64,000 bases of DNA from Enchytraeus crypticus (GCA_905160935.1 CAJHZI010000203.1:826001-890000); one strand, 5' to 3'. Shown: positions 24,401-29,465, counted from the first letter of the stretch. Translations and numbers: made by a program. Notes: generated by a model from the letters alone, not told the origin.

Positions 24401-27294
24401 TCTTTGTTAGAAAGTATAGAAAAGATTAAATGGAGTAACAATATTACAAACGAAGAAGTTCTTGAAAAAGTTGGTACAGATGGGCAGTTAATAAATATGA
24501 TAAAAAATAGAAAGAAAAGCTGAATGACACAATATAAAGGGGGATGGTTAGAAAAATGATGTAATTGAAGGAAGAATGCCAGAGGATATGGGATGTTGAA
24601 AGATCTAATAACAAATTCAAAACTAGATATAAATAGGAAGGCTGAGGACAGAATAGGTTGGATGAGTTATATGCCAGGAACTGCCGTTAGGCAGTGCACT
24701 AGATGAAGAAGACTCTTTTCTTAGGTTTTGAGAATTATCTGAGGTCATGAAGCGCAGTTACTGTTACCTCTCCTACTACTATCTATTATTATAACATTTA
24801 TTAGTTACCTATTGTTACTATCTAATATTATTACCACTGTTCTTGCTTACATTTATCAACAGCAAATGTGTAAATCAAGTGAGAACTAACATTGTCAATA
24901 TTAAAATATTAATGATAAACACAACAACAATAACCACATAAGTGACAGAATAAAATTCAAATATTAAATTGTATACTTGTATTTTATACTATGGTTGTTT
25001 CAATCTCTTCAAGGCTCTCTTACCTGACCCTCACAAATTCGAAGATGCTGAAGAGAGAAGCCAGCTTTTGATAACCTTATTTTACAAGCTGTTCTTCTGC
25101 CTGAACATAAGAAAACGCAATATGAAATAAATGTTGATTTAAGTTGTGTTGTATTTCTATTGTACATGTATGTGTTTCTTACTGCCATGAATTTGGTGAA
25201 ATAAAGGTTATTAATATCCAGTGTTGTAAAAAGTACTCAGCAAAATACTTTAAAGTAAAAGTAAAAAGTACTTGATCAGAATTTTACTTAAGTAAAAAGT
25301 AAAAAGTACTCAACAAAAAAGTAGTACTTTTGAGTAAAAAGTAAAAGTACTCAAACGTTTTTAATAAAACAAAATATATACATTGAAAGAATCGTTTTAC
25401 ACGTTCTCAAATTAGTTTCAAATAGCTTGATTTTATTCTAATTAAAAACGAAAACTTGAAAATAAAGGCTAATGAAAATTTAAGTTCACGACTAAAGTTT
25501 CTGAACTAAAATAATGTTCGATACACATGCAAATGCTTCTCTAGAATTAAAAAACATTACATTACATTTAGGCCCCCTCCAGAATTAAATTTAAAGTAGC
25601 ATGGTTAACTAAGACACGCTCTCTCTCTATCTCAGTCTCTGTATCTAGTATTTTGTCAAATAGCTGAAATTTATATTATATTTAGGCCTCTACAGAATGC
25701 AAATGTCTGAATATAAGCGACAATATTTAAACGATTACTATAGATATTTGTACATAGGCCTATGCAAAGTAGTTAAGCTTGAGAGGCCTATGCATAGCAA
25801 TTCTTGAGAGATAAATTCTGATAATGTGCACGAAGTGCATCTAAAACTTTCCATTATTAATCTTTAGAAATACCATTTGACGACTCTCAAACAGTTTGTC
25901 AGTCATTCGATTCCGTCTCTTTGTTATATCAGCTCAACTAAATAACCGGTACGGCTCTATGACGTAGTTCAAAAGCTCTATTTCTATAATTAGCTGGATA
26001 GCTGTATGGATAGATTCTCAGCATTATTGTTCACGTCTCTGGGCTAATAGGAGTAGTCTAGCCGCCATATGACTACAAACAATGAAAAAGAAGACTGTTA
26101 AAAAAGCTCAGGAATCTCCAACTGAAGGGAAAATATGGGGGTCGTTGGGGTAAGCAGGTTGGAAACCACAAATCTATTATATGAGAATAAATTTCAAAGC
26201 ATAATTATTGAATTGATGTAGGCCAATGTACAGTAAGCCTAGGCCGATATCAAAACGTTTGACCTACGTCATACAGCTGTTAAAAAAAACGTAACTAAAA
26301 ACATGTGGCTATGATATTTTGCTATGTATTAAAAAATTTGGCGATTGTCATATCCGCATTTTTCAAAAATAACGCGACTTTTTACACGTCAAAATGAAAG
26401 AAACATCCTATCACAAACATCACAAACTATGACACATCTCACAACACTGGTTTAGGTGCGCGTATATAAAAATATTGCTCAATTTTAAAATGATTGAAAT
26501 TTCGGAAAAAAATCCATAAATTGTAGATATAATTATGTTTGGTACAGTAAATTTTAATTATTCAATTTTGAAGCATCTGAACTAATTGTATGTTTTTAAA
26601 TTATGATTACAAGTAAATACCTTATAAATAGAATAACAACTAAAACAGATTAATGAATAAAGCGAATGATGCATCCCTCAATATTAAGAACATGATCACA
26701 ATTTTGGCAATTAGGATCAGCCGATGATTATTAGATTAATAAATTAATTAATGGATTTAATAGACTTTTAATAATAGCTAGACGGGCAGATCAACCTAGA
26801 CATTTATTGTTAAAAGAACGTAATAATTTTTTGATTGCTTGATTGATTGATAGATTGGGTGATTTCTAGATTGAGTGATTGACTGAATGGTCTTCTGGTT
26901 GATCGATTGATTGAGTCGTTAATTCATTGATAGATTGATTGATTAATTCACTAATTGATTGATTAATTCACTGATTGATTGATTGATTCATTCATTATTT
27001 CATTCATTCATCCATCCATCCATCCATTCATTCATTCACACACTGATCACAGACAGACTAATGAATTCATTACAGAACCAATAGACAAATGATTACCCAG
27101 AGCTGTAGCTCTCCAGCGCCTATGATGAGGATTCTTCAGGTCTTTGTTTCTCAGCACTTGTCGCCAGGCGGGATTAGTCACTGCGCTATTGGCCCGGGCA
27201 GAGGGCGTGGCGTATGTCTTCACAATTTTCACTTCCCCCCGCCCCTCTTCTGTCTGATCCATAGAGGCCCCTGCCCCCATCTCGATAAACTGTC
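402..27294 (-). CDS. Multi-cupredoxin-domain protein gene, 19 exons, 5' incomplete
   Basis: Gene-level entry; exons are listed separately. Nineteen exons (2,213 nt) splice with AG/GT sites and matching phase at all 18 junctions into one open frame of 736 residues plus stop. About seven domains follow one pattern: F-x-P-R-I strand, G-D-x-V-x-W, often H-x-I/V after the Trp, G-F-x-S-G, then P-G-x-Y-x-Y and a closing V-x-V strand. This is the order of the plastocyanin/azurin-type cupredoxin fold. The Cys-His-Met loop that binds type 1 copper is missing or altered in nearly all domains, so a structural or binding role is more likely than electron transfer (inference). No signal peptide is visible because the N-terminus lies upstream of exon A. 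The extra stretch before domain 1 (exon A) is unassigned. One exon may be missing in domain 2 and one in domain 3. Confidence 0.8.
659..785 (-). repeat. tRNA-derived SINE, family A
   Basis: Copy of the main SINE family. On the minus strand it reads a tRNA-like head (A box near TGGC..GTCGG, B box GGTTCAAATCC), then a conserved body ATCGCTTTCGAGTGAGGAAA and a tail ending near TTAGCTTTACCAGC. This copy lies in the last intron of the cupredoxin gene. Confidence 0.8.
1085..1175 (+). repeat. SINE family B 3' end with TGAT tail
   Basis: Contains the family B core (GTCCCTGACATTGTCATATG, then GAGGAACCGGA) followed by a degenerate TGATTGATT tail. The same core and AATC/GATT tail occurs about ten times in the window. 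Confidence 0.65.
1360..1437 (-). CDS. Cupredoxin gene exon R: domain 7 core
   Basis: 26 codons, phase 0 at both ends; acceptor TTGACAG, donor ATG|GTAGGA. Begins GESVLFDW and contains SAHNVVNV, the counterpart of the PHNIVQ copper-His segment of domain 5, so the N-terminal His is kept here. Continues directly into exon S. Confidence 0.8.
1503..1655. repeat. (AT)n microsatellite
   Basis: Long run of TA/CATA dinucleotides in the intron between exons R and Q. The tyrosine/isoleucine open frame across it is a simple-repeat artefact. Confidence 0.95.
1675..1755 (+). repeat. SINE family B 3' end with TGAT tail
   Basis: Reads GTCCCTCACATTGCCTTTTA, then GAGGAACCGCG and an uninterrupted TGAT tail. 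A further minus-strand partial copy (GACGTCAGTTTCTTC core) follows at about 1775-1850. Confidence 0.65.
2005..2115 (-). CDS. Cupredoxin gene exon Q: start of domain 7
   Basis: 37 codons, phase 0 at both ends; acceptor TTGCACAG, donor AAG|GTTAGA. Ends with [17 protein letters not shown], the F-x-P strand that precedes G-E-S-V-x-F-D-W of exon R. The first residues close domain 6 (VSTVIIG). Confidence 0.8.
2116..3322. other. Intron Q-P: simple repeats, short hairpin, dispersed repeat
   Basis: Holds AATC/TGAT-rich tails (2120-2230, 2845-2985, 3235-3290) and a 14-bp inverted repeat with a 1-base loop at 2336-2364. A LINE-3'-type segment at 2680-2790 carries CCTGCCACTTTGCAG. A segment at 3030-3175 resembles 9645-9785. 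No exon seen. Confidence 0.5.
3323..3395 (-). CDS. Cupredoxin gene exon P: domain 6 second half
   Basis: 1 nt plus 24 codons; acceptor TTAACAG, donor CAG|GTACTG. Contains [16 protein letters not shown]. The P-G-I-Y-H-Y turn is diagnostic of the closing cupredoxin hairpin; no Cys follows it. Joins exon O through a split AG|A codon. Confidence 0.8.
3662..3780 (+). repeat. tRNA-derived SINE, family A
   Basis: Head GTCGGTAAGATATTCGACC, B box GGTTCAAATCC, body ATCGCTTTCGAGTGAGGAAA, tail TTAGCTTTTTAGCTTTT. Intron O-P. Confidence 0.85.
4200..4430 (+). repeat. LINE 3'-end-like segments with (GA)n
   Basis: Two copies in tandem of a segment carrying CCTGCCACTTGGCAG or a decayed version, each followed by GAGAGA tracts (4238-4262 and 4400-4430). 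They resemble the end of the LINE at 23.6-24.7 kb. Confidence 0.5.
4711..4846 (+). repeat. tRNA-derived SINE, family A, abutting exon O
   Basis: Nearly complete copy (GGCTGGAACCAGTGGCGAAG head to TTTACCAGCTG tail). It ends about 16 bases from the donor of exon O, so it lies just inside the intron. Confidence 0.85.
4863..5029 (-). CDS. Cupredoxin gene exon O: domain 6 first half
   Basis: 55 codons plus 2 nt; donor CCGAG|GTAATG, acceptor CATCAG (an alternative AG would start it at 5038). Contains [20 protein letters not shown], a degenerate version of G-D-x-V-W-W; His residues are present but the H-x-I motif is not clear. More GC-rich than its surroundings. Confidence 0.75.
5044..5225. repeat. 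Tandem repeat, about 35 bp, 5 copies
   Basis: Unit built on ATCAATCAATTAACAAATCT with TTATAATCAACTA. Looks like an expanded AATC-type SINE tail next to exon O. Confidence 0.85.
5360..5425 (+). repeat. SINE family B 3' end
   Basis: GGGGACGTCCATGACATCAT, then GAGTAAACGGACGTTAAACC and a TTATTATTATT tail. Just before it (5278-5310) is a short CTTACTG repeat. Confidence 0.6.
5753..6720 (+). pseudogene. Decayed LINE: reverse transcriptase C-terminal half
   Basis: Frame opens with [17 protein letters not shown], the palm motif before the catalytic box, then ADYADD (active-site aspartates kept). The thumb region and a C-terminal [14 protein letters not shown] segment follow. In-frame stops at about 6266, 6434, 6568 and 6595 inactivate it. 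The 5' part (endonuclease and N-terminal RT) is absent, as expected for 5'-truncated insertion. Clade not assigned. Lies in the intron between exons O and N, antisense to the gene. Confidence 0.88.
7124..7175 (-). CDS. Cupredoxin gene exon N: end of domain 5
   Basis: 1 nt plus 17 codons; acceptor TTTGTTTACAG, donor AAG|GTATGA, both strong. Encodes [17 protein letters not shown], the final strand (AIVVE) of domain 5. The loop where copper ligands would sit is GGEQGRP, with no Cys, His or Met. Confidence 0.82.
7205..7335 (-). repeat. (CT)n tract with LINE-3'-like flank
   Basis: Pure CT repeat 7219-7260 followed by TTAGTGCACTGCCTACTGGC, the reverse complement of the segment found at several GA tracts. 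Open frames through it are artefacts. Confidence 0.7.
7445..7545 (+). repeat. SINE family A, 5' incomplete, source of a transduction
   Basis: From GATCAGTATGTGCGGGGTCC through the body to TTTACCAGCTTTTTTAAAG. Its 3' edge runs straight into sequence copied from the fucosyltransferase 5' end. Confidence 0.8.
7546..7620 (+). pseudogene. Copied 5' end of the fucosyltransferase gene
   Basis: About 75 bases match the minus-strand sequence just upstream of and including the start codon of the GT11 gene at 49.65 kb. The match covers the intron-end-like TTGATTGCTATTGCAG and TTATGGCTCATAATGTGA with the ATG. The match to the gene stops after the first few codons; a second SINE-like tail follows. Non-functional fragment. 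Confidence 0.75.
7821..7933 (-). CDS. Cupredoxin gene exon M: domain 5 second half
   Basis: 37 codons plus 2 nt; donor AAAGG|GTAATC, acceptor TGATTGAAG (weak pyrimidine tract). Contains [18 protein letters not shown], then [14 protein letters not shown]. Together with exon L this is the most canonical cupredoxin domain of the protein. Confidence 0.85.
8101..8218. repeat. (GA)n microsatellite touching a donor site
   Basis: Imperfect GA repeat. Its end lies two bases from the GT donor of exon L, so the intron starts with this tract (CT-rich on the coding strand). Confidence 0.95.
8221..8327 (-). CDS. Cupredoxin gene exon L: domain 5 first half
   Basis: 2 nt plus 35 codons; acceptor ATCACACAG, donor CAG|GTATCT. 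Contains [20 protein letters not shown], then [19 protein letters not shown] matches the segment carrying the N-terminal copper His of plastocyanins. Confidence 0.87.
8395..8525 (-). repeat. tRNA-derived SINE, family A
   Basis: Minus-strand copy with B box GGATTCAAATCC and GGCTGCAGCCAG head. A LINE-3'-like segment (CAGTGCACTGACATGTGGCA) follows at 8555-8690. Confidence 0.8.
8691..9840. other. Intron L-K: no exon seen
   Basis: AT-rich. 9180-9260 and 9520-9645 share diverged sequence. 9645-9785 (CAACGATTACTAATAAC and onward) resembles 3030-3175, so an unclassified dispersed repeat is present. No splice-bounded open frame seen. Confidence 0.4.
9841..10011 (-). CDS. Cupredoxin gene exon K: domain 4 second half
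   Basis: 2 nt, 56 codons, 1 nt; acceptor TTGATTTAG, donor GTAG|GTTATA. Contains [20 protein letters not shown], then [10 protein letters not shown]. The G-I-Y-H-Y turn is followed by a long loop with His and a Cys just before the last strand. The donor was chosen over two nearby ones because only it keeps phase with exon L. Confidence 0.8.
10012..11160. other. Intron K-J: AT-rich, little content
   Basis: No exon. 11085-11155 has tRNA-like boxes (TAGTAGCTCAGTAA and GGTTCGATCAC), probably a remnant of a second tRNA-derived SINE rather than a tRNA gene. Confidence 0.4.
11171..11345 (-). repeat. (CT)n plus LINE-3'-like segment
   Basis: CT run 11171-11202, then TTAGTGCACTGCCTACTGTC and CCACATACGAGTGGATCTTT. 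The same block recurs at 7205-7335 and, inverted, at 20070-20210. Confidence 0.65.
11557..11691 (-). CDS. Cupredoxin gene exon J: domain 4 first half
   Basis: 2 nt, 44 codons, 1 nt; acceptor GTATTGTAG, donor AGAG|GTTAAA. Contains TGDLIWWSW and FVVEE; the H-x-I motif is replaced (ERFVVEE), so the N-terminal copper His is absent. A charged EKEKEER stretch follows. The acceptor sits at the edge of a large ATGCA-type repeat. Confidence 0.82.
11700..12060. repeat. Degenerate pentamer satellite (AATGC)n
   Basis: About 70 units of AATGC and variants (TGCAATGCAATACAATG). Many long open frames in several frames are artefacts of the repeat. Confidence 0.9.
12165..12437. repeat. 27-bp minisatellite, about 10 copies
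   Basis: Unit CCAGGTCTAAATCATCTCAT plus ATAGTAC. The last copy ends about 17 bases from the donor of exon I, so this minisatellite fills the start of the intron. Confidence 0.92.
12454..12611 (-). CDS. Cupredoxin gene exon I: end of domain 3, start of domain 4
   Basis: 1 nt, 52 codons, 1 nt; donor CCAG|GTATGT is a perfect consensus. Contains [14 protein letters not shown], then LLGTIIVKP (closing strands of domain 3) and [11 protein letters not shown] (opening of domain 4). No Cys in the copper loop. An AG three bases inside gives an alternative start. Confidence 0.85.
12937..13076 (+). repeat. SINE family A fragment and (CT)n
   Basis: GCGGATCAGTAGGTGCAAGG to AACTGACGTTAACTTGG (decayed SINE), followed by a pure CT run 13029-13074. 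Confidence 0.75.
13385..13500 (-). repeat. Dispersed repeat family C
   Basis: On the minus strand reads CTTTGAATCTCAGTCCAACT and AGGGTCGGGATACGAATAGA. The same block recurs at 19.4, 23.0, 33.5, 45.9, 56.2 and 63.3 kb. Class not identified. Confidence 0.6.
13561..13595 (-). CDS. Cupredoxin gene exon H: 35-nt microexon, domain 3
   Basis: Acceptor TGTGTTGTTGTAG and donor CTAG|GTAGGC flank 35 bases encoding [11 protein letters not shown] plus 2 nt. Both splice sites are strong and the phase bridges exons G and I exactly. It supplies the D-G-F-x-x-S segment. The His motif expected before it is missing, so another small exon could exist between G and H. Confidence 0.6.
14034..14270 (+). pseudogene. 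LINE 3' fragment (CR1/L2-like)
   Basis: Reads [11 protein letters not shown], then FFFSQRVI and [18 protein letters not shown], the extreme C-terminus of a CR1-type ORF2. It is a close relative of the longer copy at 36.2-36.74 kb. The 3' flank also matches. Confidence 0.8.
14553..14960. repeat. Direct duplication flanking a LINE 3' end
   Basis: 14553-14660 and 14860-14950 share TTCTAGACTGCG and AATTATATATCTCTC.CGTGACGCACGTGTTTA. Between them (14795-14845) is a reversed copy of the 3' end of the 40.6-kb LINE family (CTGCAGTCATCAATGACAAC). Confidence 0.6.
15150..15445. repeat. (AT)n microsatellite cluster
   Basis: Several TA runs separated by short unique sequence, in intron H-G. Confidence 0.95.
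15708..15804 (-). CDS. Cupredoxin gene exon G: domain 3 first half
   Basis: 1 nt plus 32 codons; acceptor GATTGTAG, donor AAG|GTACGA. Contains [19 protein letters not shown], the clearest example of the family's opening motif. Ends at W-S-K-D-K without a following His. Confidence 0.85.
16313..16790. repeat. 27-bp minisatellite, about 14 copies
   Basis: Unit CAAGTGCTAGATATTAGGTG plus TTTTTTT. The period is a multiple of three and there is no stop in one plus frame, giving a 144-residue open frame of CFFQVLDIR repeats. No other sign of coding. Confidence 0.93.
17269..17355 (-). CDS. Cupredoxin gene exon F: end of domain 2
   Basis: 1 nt, 28 codons, 2 nt; acceptor TTGATTTTTAG, donor AAAG|GTTGAA. 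Contains [11 protein letters not shown], then KLCIVHV. P-G-L-F-Y-F is the closing hairpin; a Cys lies just before the last strand. Phase fits exons E and G. Confidence 0.8.
17407..17545 (+). repeat. tRNA-derived SINE, family A (full)
   Basis: GGCTGGAGCCAGTGGCGGCG head, GGTTCGATTCC B box (closest to the canonical tRNA B box of all copies), conserved body and tail. Confidence 0.88.
17912..18025. repeat. Perfect palindrome, 56-bp arms, 2-bp spacer
   Basis: Arms 17912-17967 and 17970-18025 are exact reverse complements around GCAT-GT-ATGC. A transcript from either strand would form a 56-bp duplex. Lies in intron F-E. Confidence 0.97.
18026..18970. other. Intron F-E: no exon recognised
   Basis: AT-rich. 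18690-18800 is a LINE-3'-like segment (CAGTGCACTGCCAAGTGGCA). A missing phase 2-2 exon of domain 2 could lie between 17.4 and 20.2 kb, but I could not identify one. Confidence 0.35.
18971..19145. repeat. 12-bp minisatellite (GTGCTGTGTGGT)n
   Basis: About 13 nearly identical copies. Open in five frames, all simple-repeat artefacts. Confidence 0.95.
19315..19530. repeat. SINE family A (minus) followed by family C
   Basis: 19315-19425 is a minus-strand SINE with B box GGTTCAAATCC. 19425-19530 is part of family C (GGCGCTCACCAACCGAATGC), and its other end lies at 19215-19260, so the SINE probably inserted into a family C copy. Confidence 0.7.
19740..19820 (-). repeat. SINE family B fragment
   Basis: AATAATAATAC tail, then GGTTTAACGTCCTTTTATC and GATGTCAGGGACGTCC. 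Confidence 0.6.
20231..20449 (-). CDS. Cupredoxin gene exon E: end of domain 1 and domain 2 first half
   Basis: 1 nt, 72 codons, 2 nt; acceptor GCTTAAACAG, donor CCAG|GTTAGA. Begins [12 protein letters not shown] (last strand of domain 1), then [20 protein letters not shown] and [11 protein letters not shown]. The H-P-H-S-I motif keeps the N-terminal copper His. The segment between it and P-G-L-F-Y-F of exon F is about 15 residues shorter than in other domains. Confidence 0.85.
20475..20545 (-). repeat. SINE family B with AATC tail
   Basis: AATCAATCAATAATCAATAA tail, then AACGTCCGGTTCCTCGCC and GGCAATGTCAGGGACGTC. Confidence 0.7.
20928..21262 (+). pseudogene. LINE 3' end (same family as 40.6 kb)
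   Basis: CAGCATGCTGCACCGCAGAT and CACTCTAATTGTTGTTAC correspond to the C-terminal coding part and 3' end of the longer copy at 40640-41565. Frameshifted and stop-containing. Ends only 25 bases from exon D. Confidence 0.75.
21287..21405 (-). CDS. Cupredoxin gene exon D: domain 1 second half
   Basis: 39 codons plus 2 nt; acceptor TCTGACAG, donor TCAT|GTGAGC. Contains [20 protein letters not shown], then [14 protein letters not shown] and G-E-Y-K-F are the family landmarks. High GC relative to flanks. Confidence 0.83.
21420..21900. repeat. AATC-rich simple repeat
   Basis: Degenerate AATCAATCAATC and variants, probably expanded from a family B tail. Confidence 0.8.
22692..22748 (-). CDS. Cupredoxin gene exon C: domain 1 core
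   Basis: 19 codons, phase 0 at both ends; acceptor TTTATTTCAG, donor [33 protein letters not shown] stands in for G-D-x-V-W-W, with Tyr-Ser where other domains have P-H. Confidence 0.75.
22870..22913 (-). CDS. Cupredoxin gene exon B: domain 1 start
   Basis: 2 nt plus 14 codons; acceptor GTTTTTAG, donor [23 protein letters not shown] fits the F-x-P-R-x-x-x-V-x-x-G-D strand in degenerate form. Small, so support rests on splice sites and phase. Confidence 0.55.
22950..23240 (-). repeat. Dispersed repeat family C interrupted by a palindrome
   Basis: CCAACGCCAGAAAGGGCATG and GCGCCTAGGCTC at one side, TAGTATCCCGAAC at the other. The inverted repeat at 23108-23183 splits the copy. Confidence 0.65.
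23108..23183. repeat. Perfect palindrome, 36-bp arms, 4-bp spacer
   Basis: Arms 23108-23143 and 23148-23183 are exact reverse complements around GGT-CCAC-ACC. Confidence 0.97.
23560..24700 (+). pseudogene. Decayed LINE reverse transcriptase with 3' end
   Basis: Frames in pieces: [20 protein letters not shown], then VMFADD (active site) at about 23900-23920, [30 protein letters not shown], then [15 protein letters not shown]. The end (ATGCCAGGAACTGCCGTTAG, GCAGTGCACT, GAAGAAG) is the segment seen beside most GA/CT microsatellites of this window. Many stops and frameshifts. A SINE at 24058-24186 interrupts it. Confidence 0.82.
24058..24186 (-). repeat. tRNA-derived SINE, family A, inside a LINE
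   Basis: CTAATATTAACGTCAGTTTT to GCCATTGGCTGCAGC in minus orientation; it splits the reverse-transcriptase reading frame, so it is younger than that LINE copy. Confidence 0.82.
25220..25370 (+). mobile_element. hAT-type transposon end, Tol2-like
   Basis: Starts CAGTGTTGTAAAAAGTACTC and carries repeated AAAGTAC/GTACTTTT subterminal motifs, as at the ends of Tol2-group hAT elements. Only one end is clear. A CACAACACTG at 26441-26450 could be the other terminus, but flanking 8-mers do not match. Confidence 0.55.
25371..26081. other. AT-rich stretch in intron A-B
   Basis: No coding signal on the minus strand. The last 250 bases would be the promoter of the possible plus-strand first exon at 26082, if that is real; no TATA box is evident. 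Confidence 0.25.
26082..26149 (+). CDS. Possible first exon of an unidentified gene
   Basis: ATG in context ACAATGAAA, 22 codons ([20 protein letters not shown] and two more), then GG|GTAAGC, a good donor. The frame is open, lysine-rich and plausible as an N-terminus, but short. No following exon was recognised. It would lie antisense within the large intron A-B of the cupredoxin gene. It may also belong to a transposon. Confidence 0.3.
27097..27294 (-). CDS. Cupredoxin gene exon A (first seen): N-terminal region
   Basis: 2 nt, 65 codons, 1 nt; acceptor TCTCACAG, donor CTGG|GTAATC. GC-rich against AT-rich flanks. Encodes a polar stretch including [15 protein letters not shown] and [20 protein letters not shown]; no domain recognised. 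Assigned here because the phase-1 end fits exon B and nothing else suitable lies between. It could instead belong to another minus-strand gene. Confidence 0.5.
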
Positions 27295-28627
27295 CTGTGA
27301 GACTGGACTAGTCCAATGAATAGGCTTAGGCTATAAGTCTAATGAAATCGGATTCGGCTGTAAGTTCAATGAATGGGCGTCGGCTATAGGTCCAATTATT
27401 ATCGTAAAGATAGTGTAGAAAATTTTACTTCGCAATATATGAAATTATTGATTGAACTTACTGCATAACGACTATTATCACACTAAGCGAAATAAATAAG
27501 CGACGTCCTTATTATTAAATTAGAATATTCCGAAACTTTAAATTCCAGAATTTTTTTTAAAATAAGGAGTTACTGTACATTGTATTCAGTTATAGCCTAC
27601 AGTATATGTTTCTATCTAATAATATAGTAAAGGCCCATTAGAGTTCAACGATCCCCAGTGTTTATACGTGTAAATAACTAGAATATTCTTCTGGCGCTTA
27701 AAAATATAAAGATTTTAAAAACGCAAGCTAACGACATATACTTCGTATAACGGCATGCTAACAAATTTAGATAAAGGCATAGTAATATCTACTCATATAT
27801 TTTTTCAAAGATTTTGAAAGGCCTAAGGTATGAACTACAGACAAATCAAAGTCAAAGTTCTGTCTAATTTAATAATAACGAGGCGAGCACTGGATTTGAA
27901 CCTTTCATCTATTTATCGTCACCTATTTGTCGGACACCTAGTCAATCATGGTTCAGACTAATTTTAATTGCCAATTTTATGACACTCCGATAGTAAGCTA
28001 TCGGATTATTATAAATCTACTAAATCCTAAGTACTAAGTACTAAGTACTAAGTACTAAGTACTACAGAATCTAATAATTGTGTACAACCACGCTTCAGTG
28101 ACCGGAAAAGGCTTGGATATGGCTAAATGGACCAAACTACACTGAAATCACGTTCTAGATGTTCTAGATGAGTCATGGACTTCCGCCGTTCAGTTCAGTC
28201 AGACTCGAAGTCTTCGAGACCCAGTGTCGAGGCTGCTTGGGACCGCTTTTTACCGGTCATGGTCTTGGTATTGATCTCGGTCTCGAAGGTTCCGGTCTTA
28301 GTTTTGATTTCGGATACTGTCTCGGATAATGTCTGATATGATCTCGGATAATGTCTGATATGGTCTCGGATAATAGTGGTCTTGGAAATATTCGAGATCA
28401 CTATTTTATGGATTTTATTAAGACCACTATTTTTATGGAAAAGACCACTACTTTTATGAATTTTAAAGCATACTATGTATGATTTGTGAATTATGGATTG
28501 ATTGATGAGCGTTGTAGCAAATTCGATGATTTCTCTTATTTTCTAACTGTCGCTATGATCGTAGGTACAGCGTGATTTGAAATCATCGTCGCTGAGGTAA
28601 CGGCATGACCATGTAAAAACGCATCTA
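27295..28627. other. No gene recognised; short repeats
   Basis: 28026-28065 holds five copies of the 7-mer AGTACTA. 28190-28400 is a region of repeated TCTCGGATAATGTCTGATAT units whose minus-strand open frame looks non-coding. 27886-27955 has a B-box-like GGTTCAAATCC on the minus strand, a tRNA-like remnant. Upstream exons of the cupredoxin gene may be beyond this point. Confidence 0.35.
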
Positions 28628-28762
28628 AATCTAATGTTAACGTCTCTTTCCTCACTCGAAAACGATGTTAATGACAGAAGAGCCCAGGTTTTGAACCCGG
28701 CAAATAGGCGTACTGATCCACCGTCGAATATCTTGCCGACATTGCCACTGACTCCAGCCAGT
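28628..28762 (-). repeat. tRNA-derived SINE, family A
   Basis: ATGTTAACGTCTCTTTCCTC to GCCACTGACTCCAGCC, minus orientation. Confidence 0.82.
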
Positions 28763-28879
28763 GGCAATGTCTATACTGTGTGCTCACATCAGCAATAATC
28801 TTAATTAGAATACCCGAGAAAGGACATTATAACTTGAAAGAAAACTAAATTACGAAATACATCTTGATTTAACCGTGTA

Positions 28880-28891
28880 AATAGGTATATA

Positions 28892-28954
<63 letters not shown>

Positions 28955-29083
28955 ATATGGGCCCCCTTAAAAAATTCCTGATCCGACCTTGATATATATA
29001 TATATATATCAGGGTCGGATCCAGGAATTTTTTAAGGGGGCCCCCTTTTTTGGGCCCCCCTTAAAAAATTCCTGGATCCGACC

Positions 29084-29117
<34 letters not shown>

Positions 29118-29180
29118 GGACCCTGATATATATATATATATATATATATATCAGGGTCGGATCCAGGAATTTTTTAAGGG
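28880..29180. repeat. Nested TA runs and inverted GGATCC-type termini
   Basis: At least four alternating copies, in both orientations, of TCGGATCCAGGAATTTTTTA with G-rich ends, separated by (TA)n. These are termini of the same element family as 42564-43115, piled into a TA microsatellite. Confidence 0.75.
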
Positions 29181-29465
29181 GGGCCCAAAATTTTTTTGGA
29201 GAGTGCACATTTTTTGCTTACGCCCCCCGCCTTCTTCGGGACATGTGGCGCAACCAGACAATTGCTGTGGGGGGGGGGGGCTCAAACGTTTTTCACTACT
29301 GCGTTCGGCTCGTATCCCCGTATCTTACTACCCCACCCCCTCCAATCATACCCGTACTAAAATCAGGGAACACCTAAAATGCTAAAATTCTACATTTGTT
29401 TTGGAAAAGAAGTAGGTTAATTTTTTCACCTCTGAAGAATAAAGGCCCAGAAGCAATAAACAAAG

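Noticed and set aside
25014..25125. Plus-strand frame [20 protein letters not shown] after CTTCAAG, followed by AATAAA at 25198
   Set aside because: Could be a terminal exon, but no upstream exon, no recognised family, and it is beside transposon debris.
28195..28401. Minus-strand frame rich in Thr/Lys/Glu
   Set aside because: Built from repeated TCTCGGATAATGTCTGATAT units; non-coding repeat likely.
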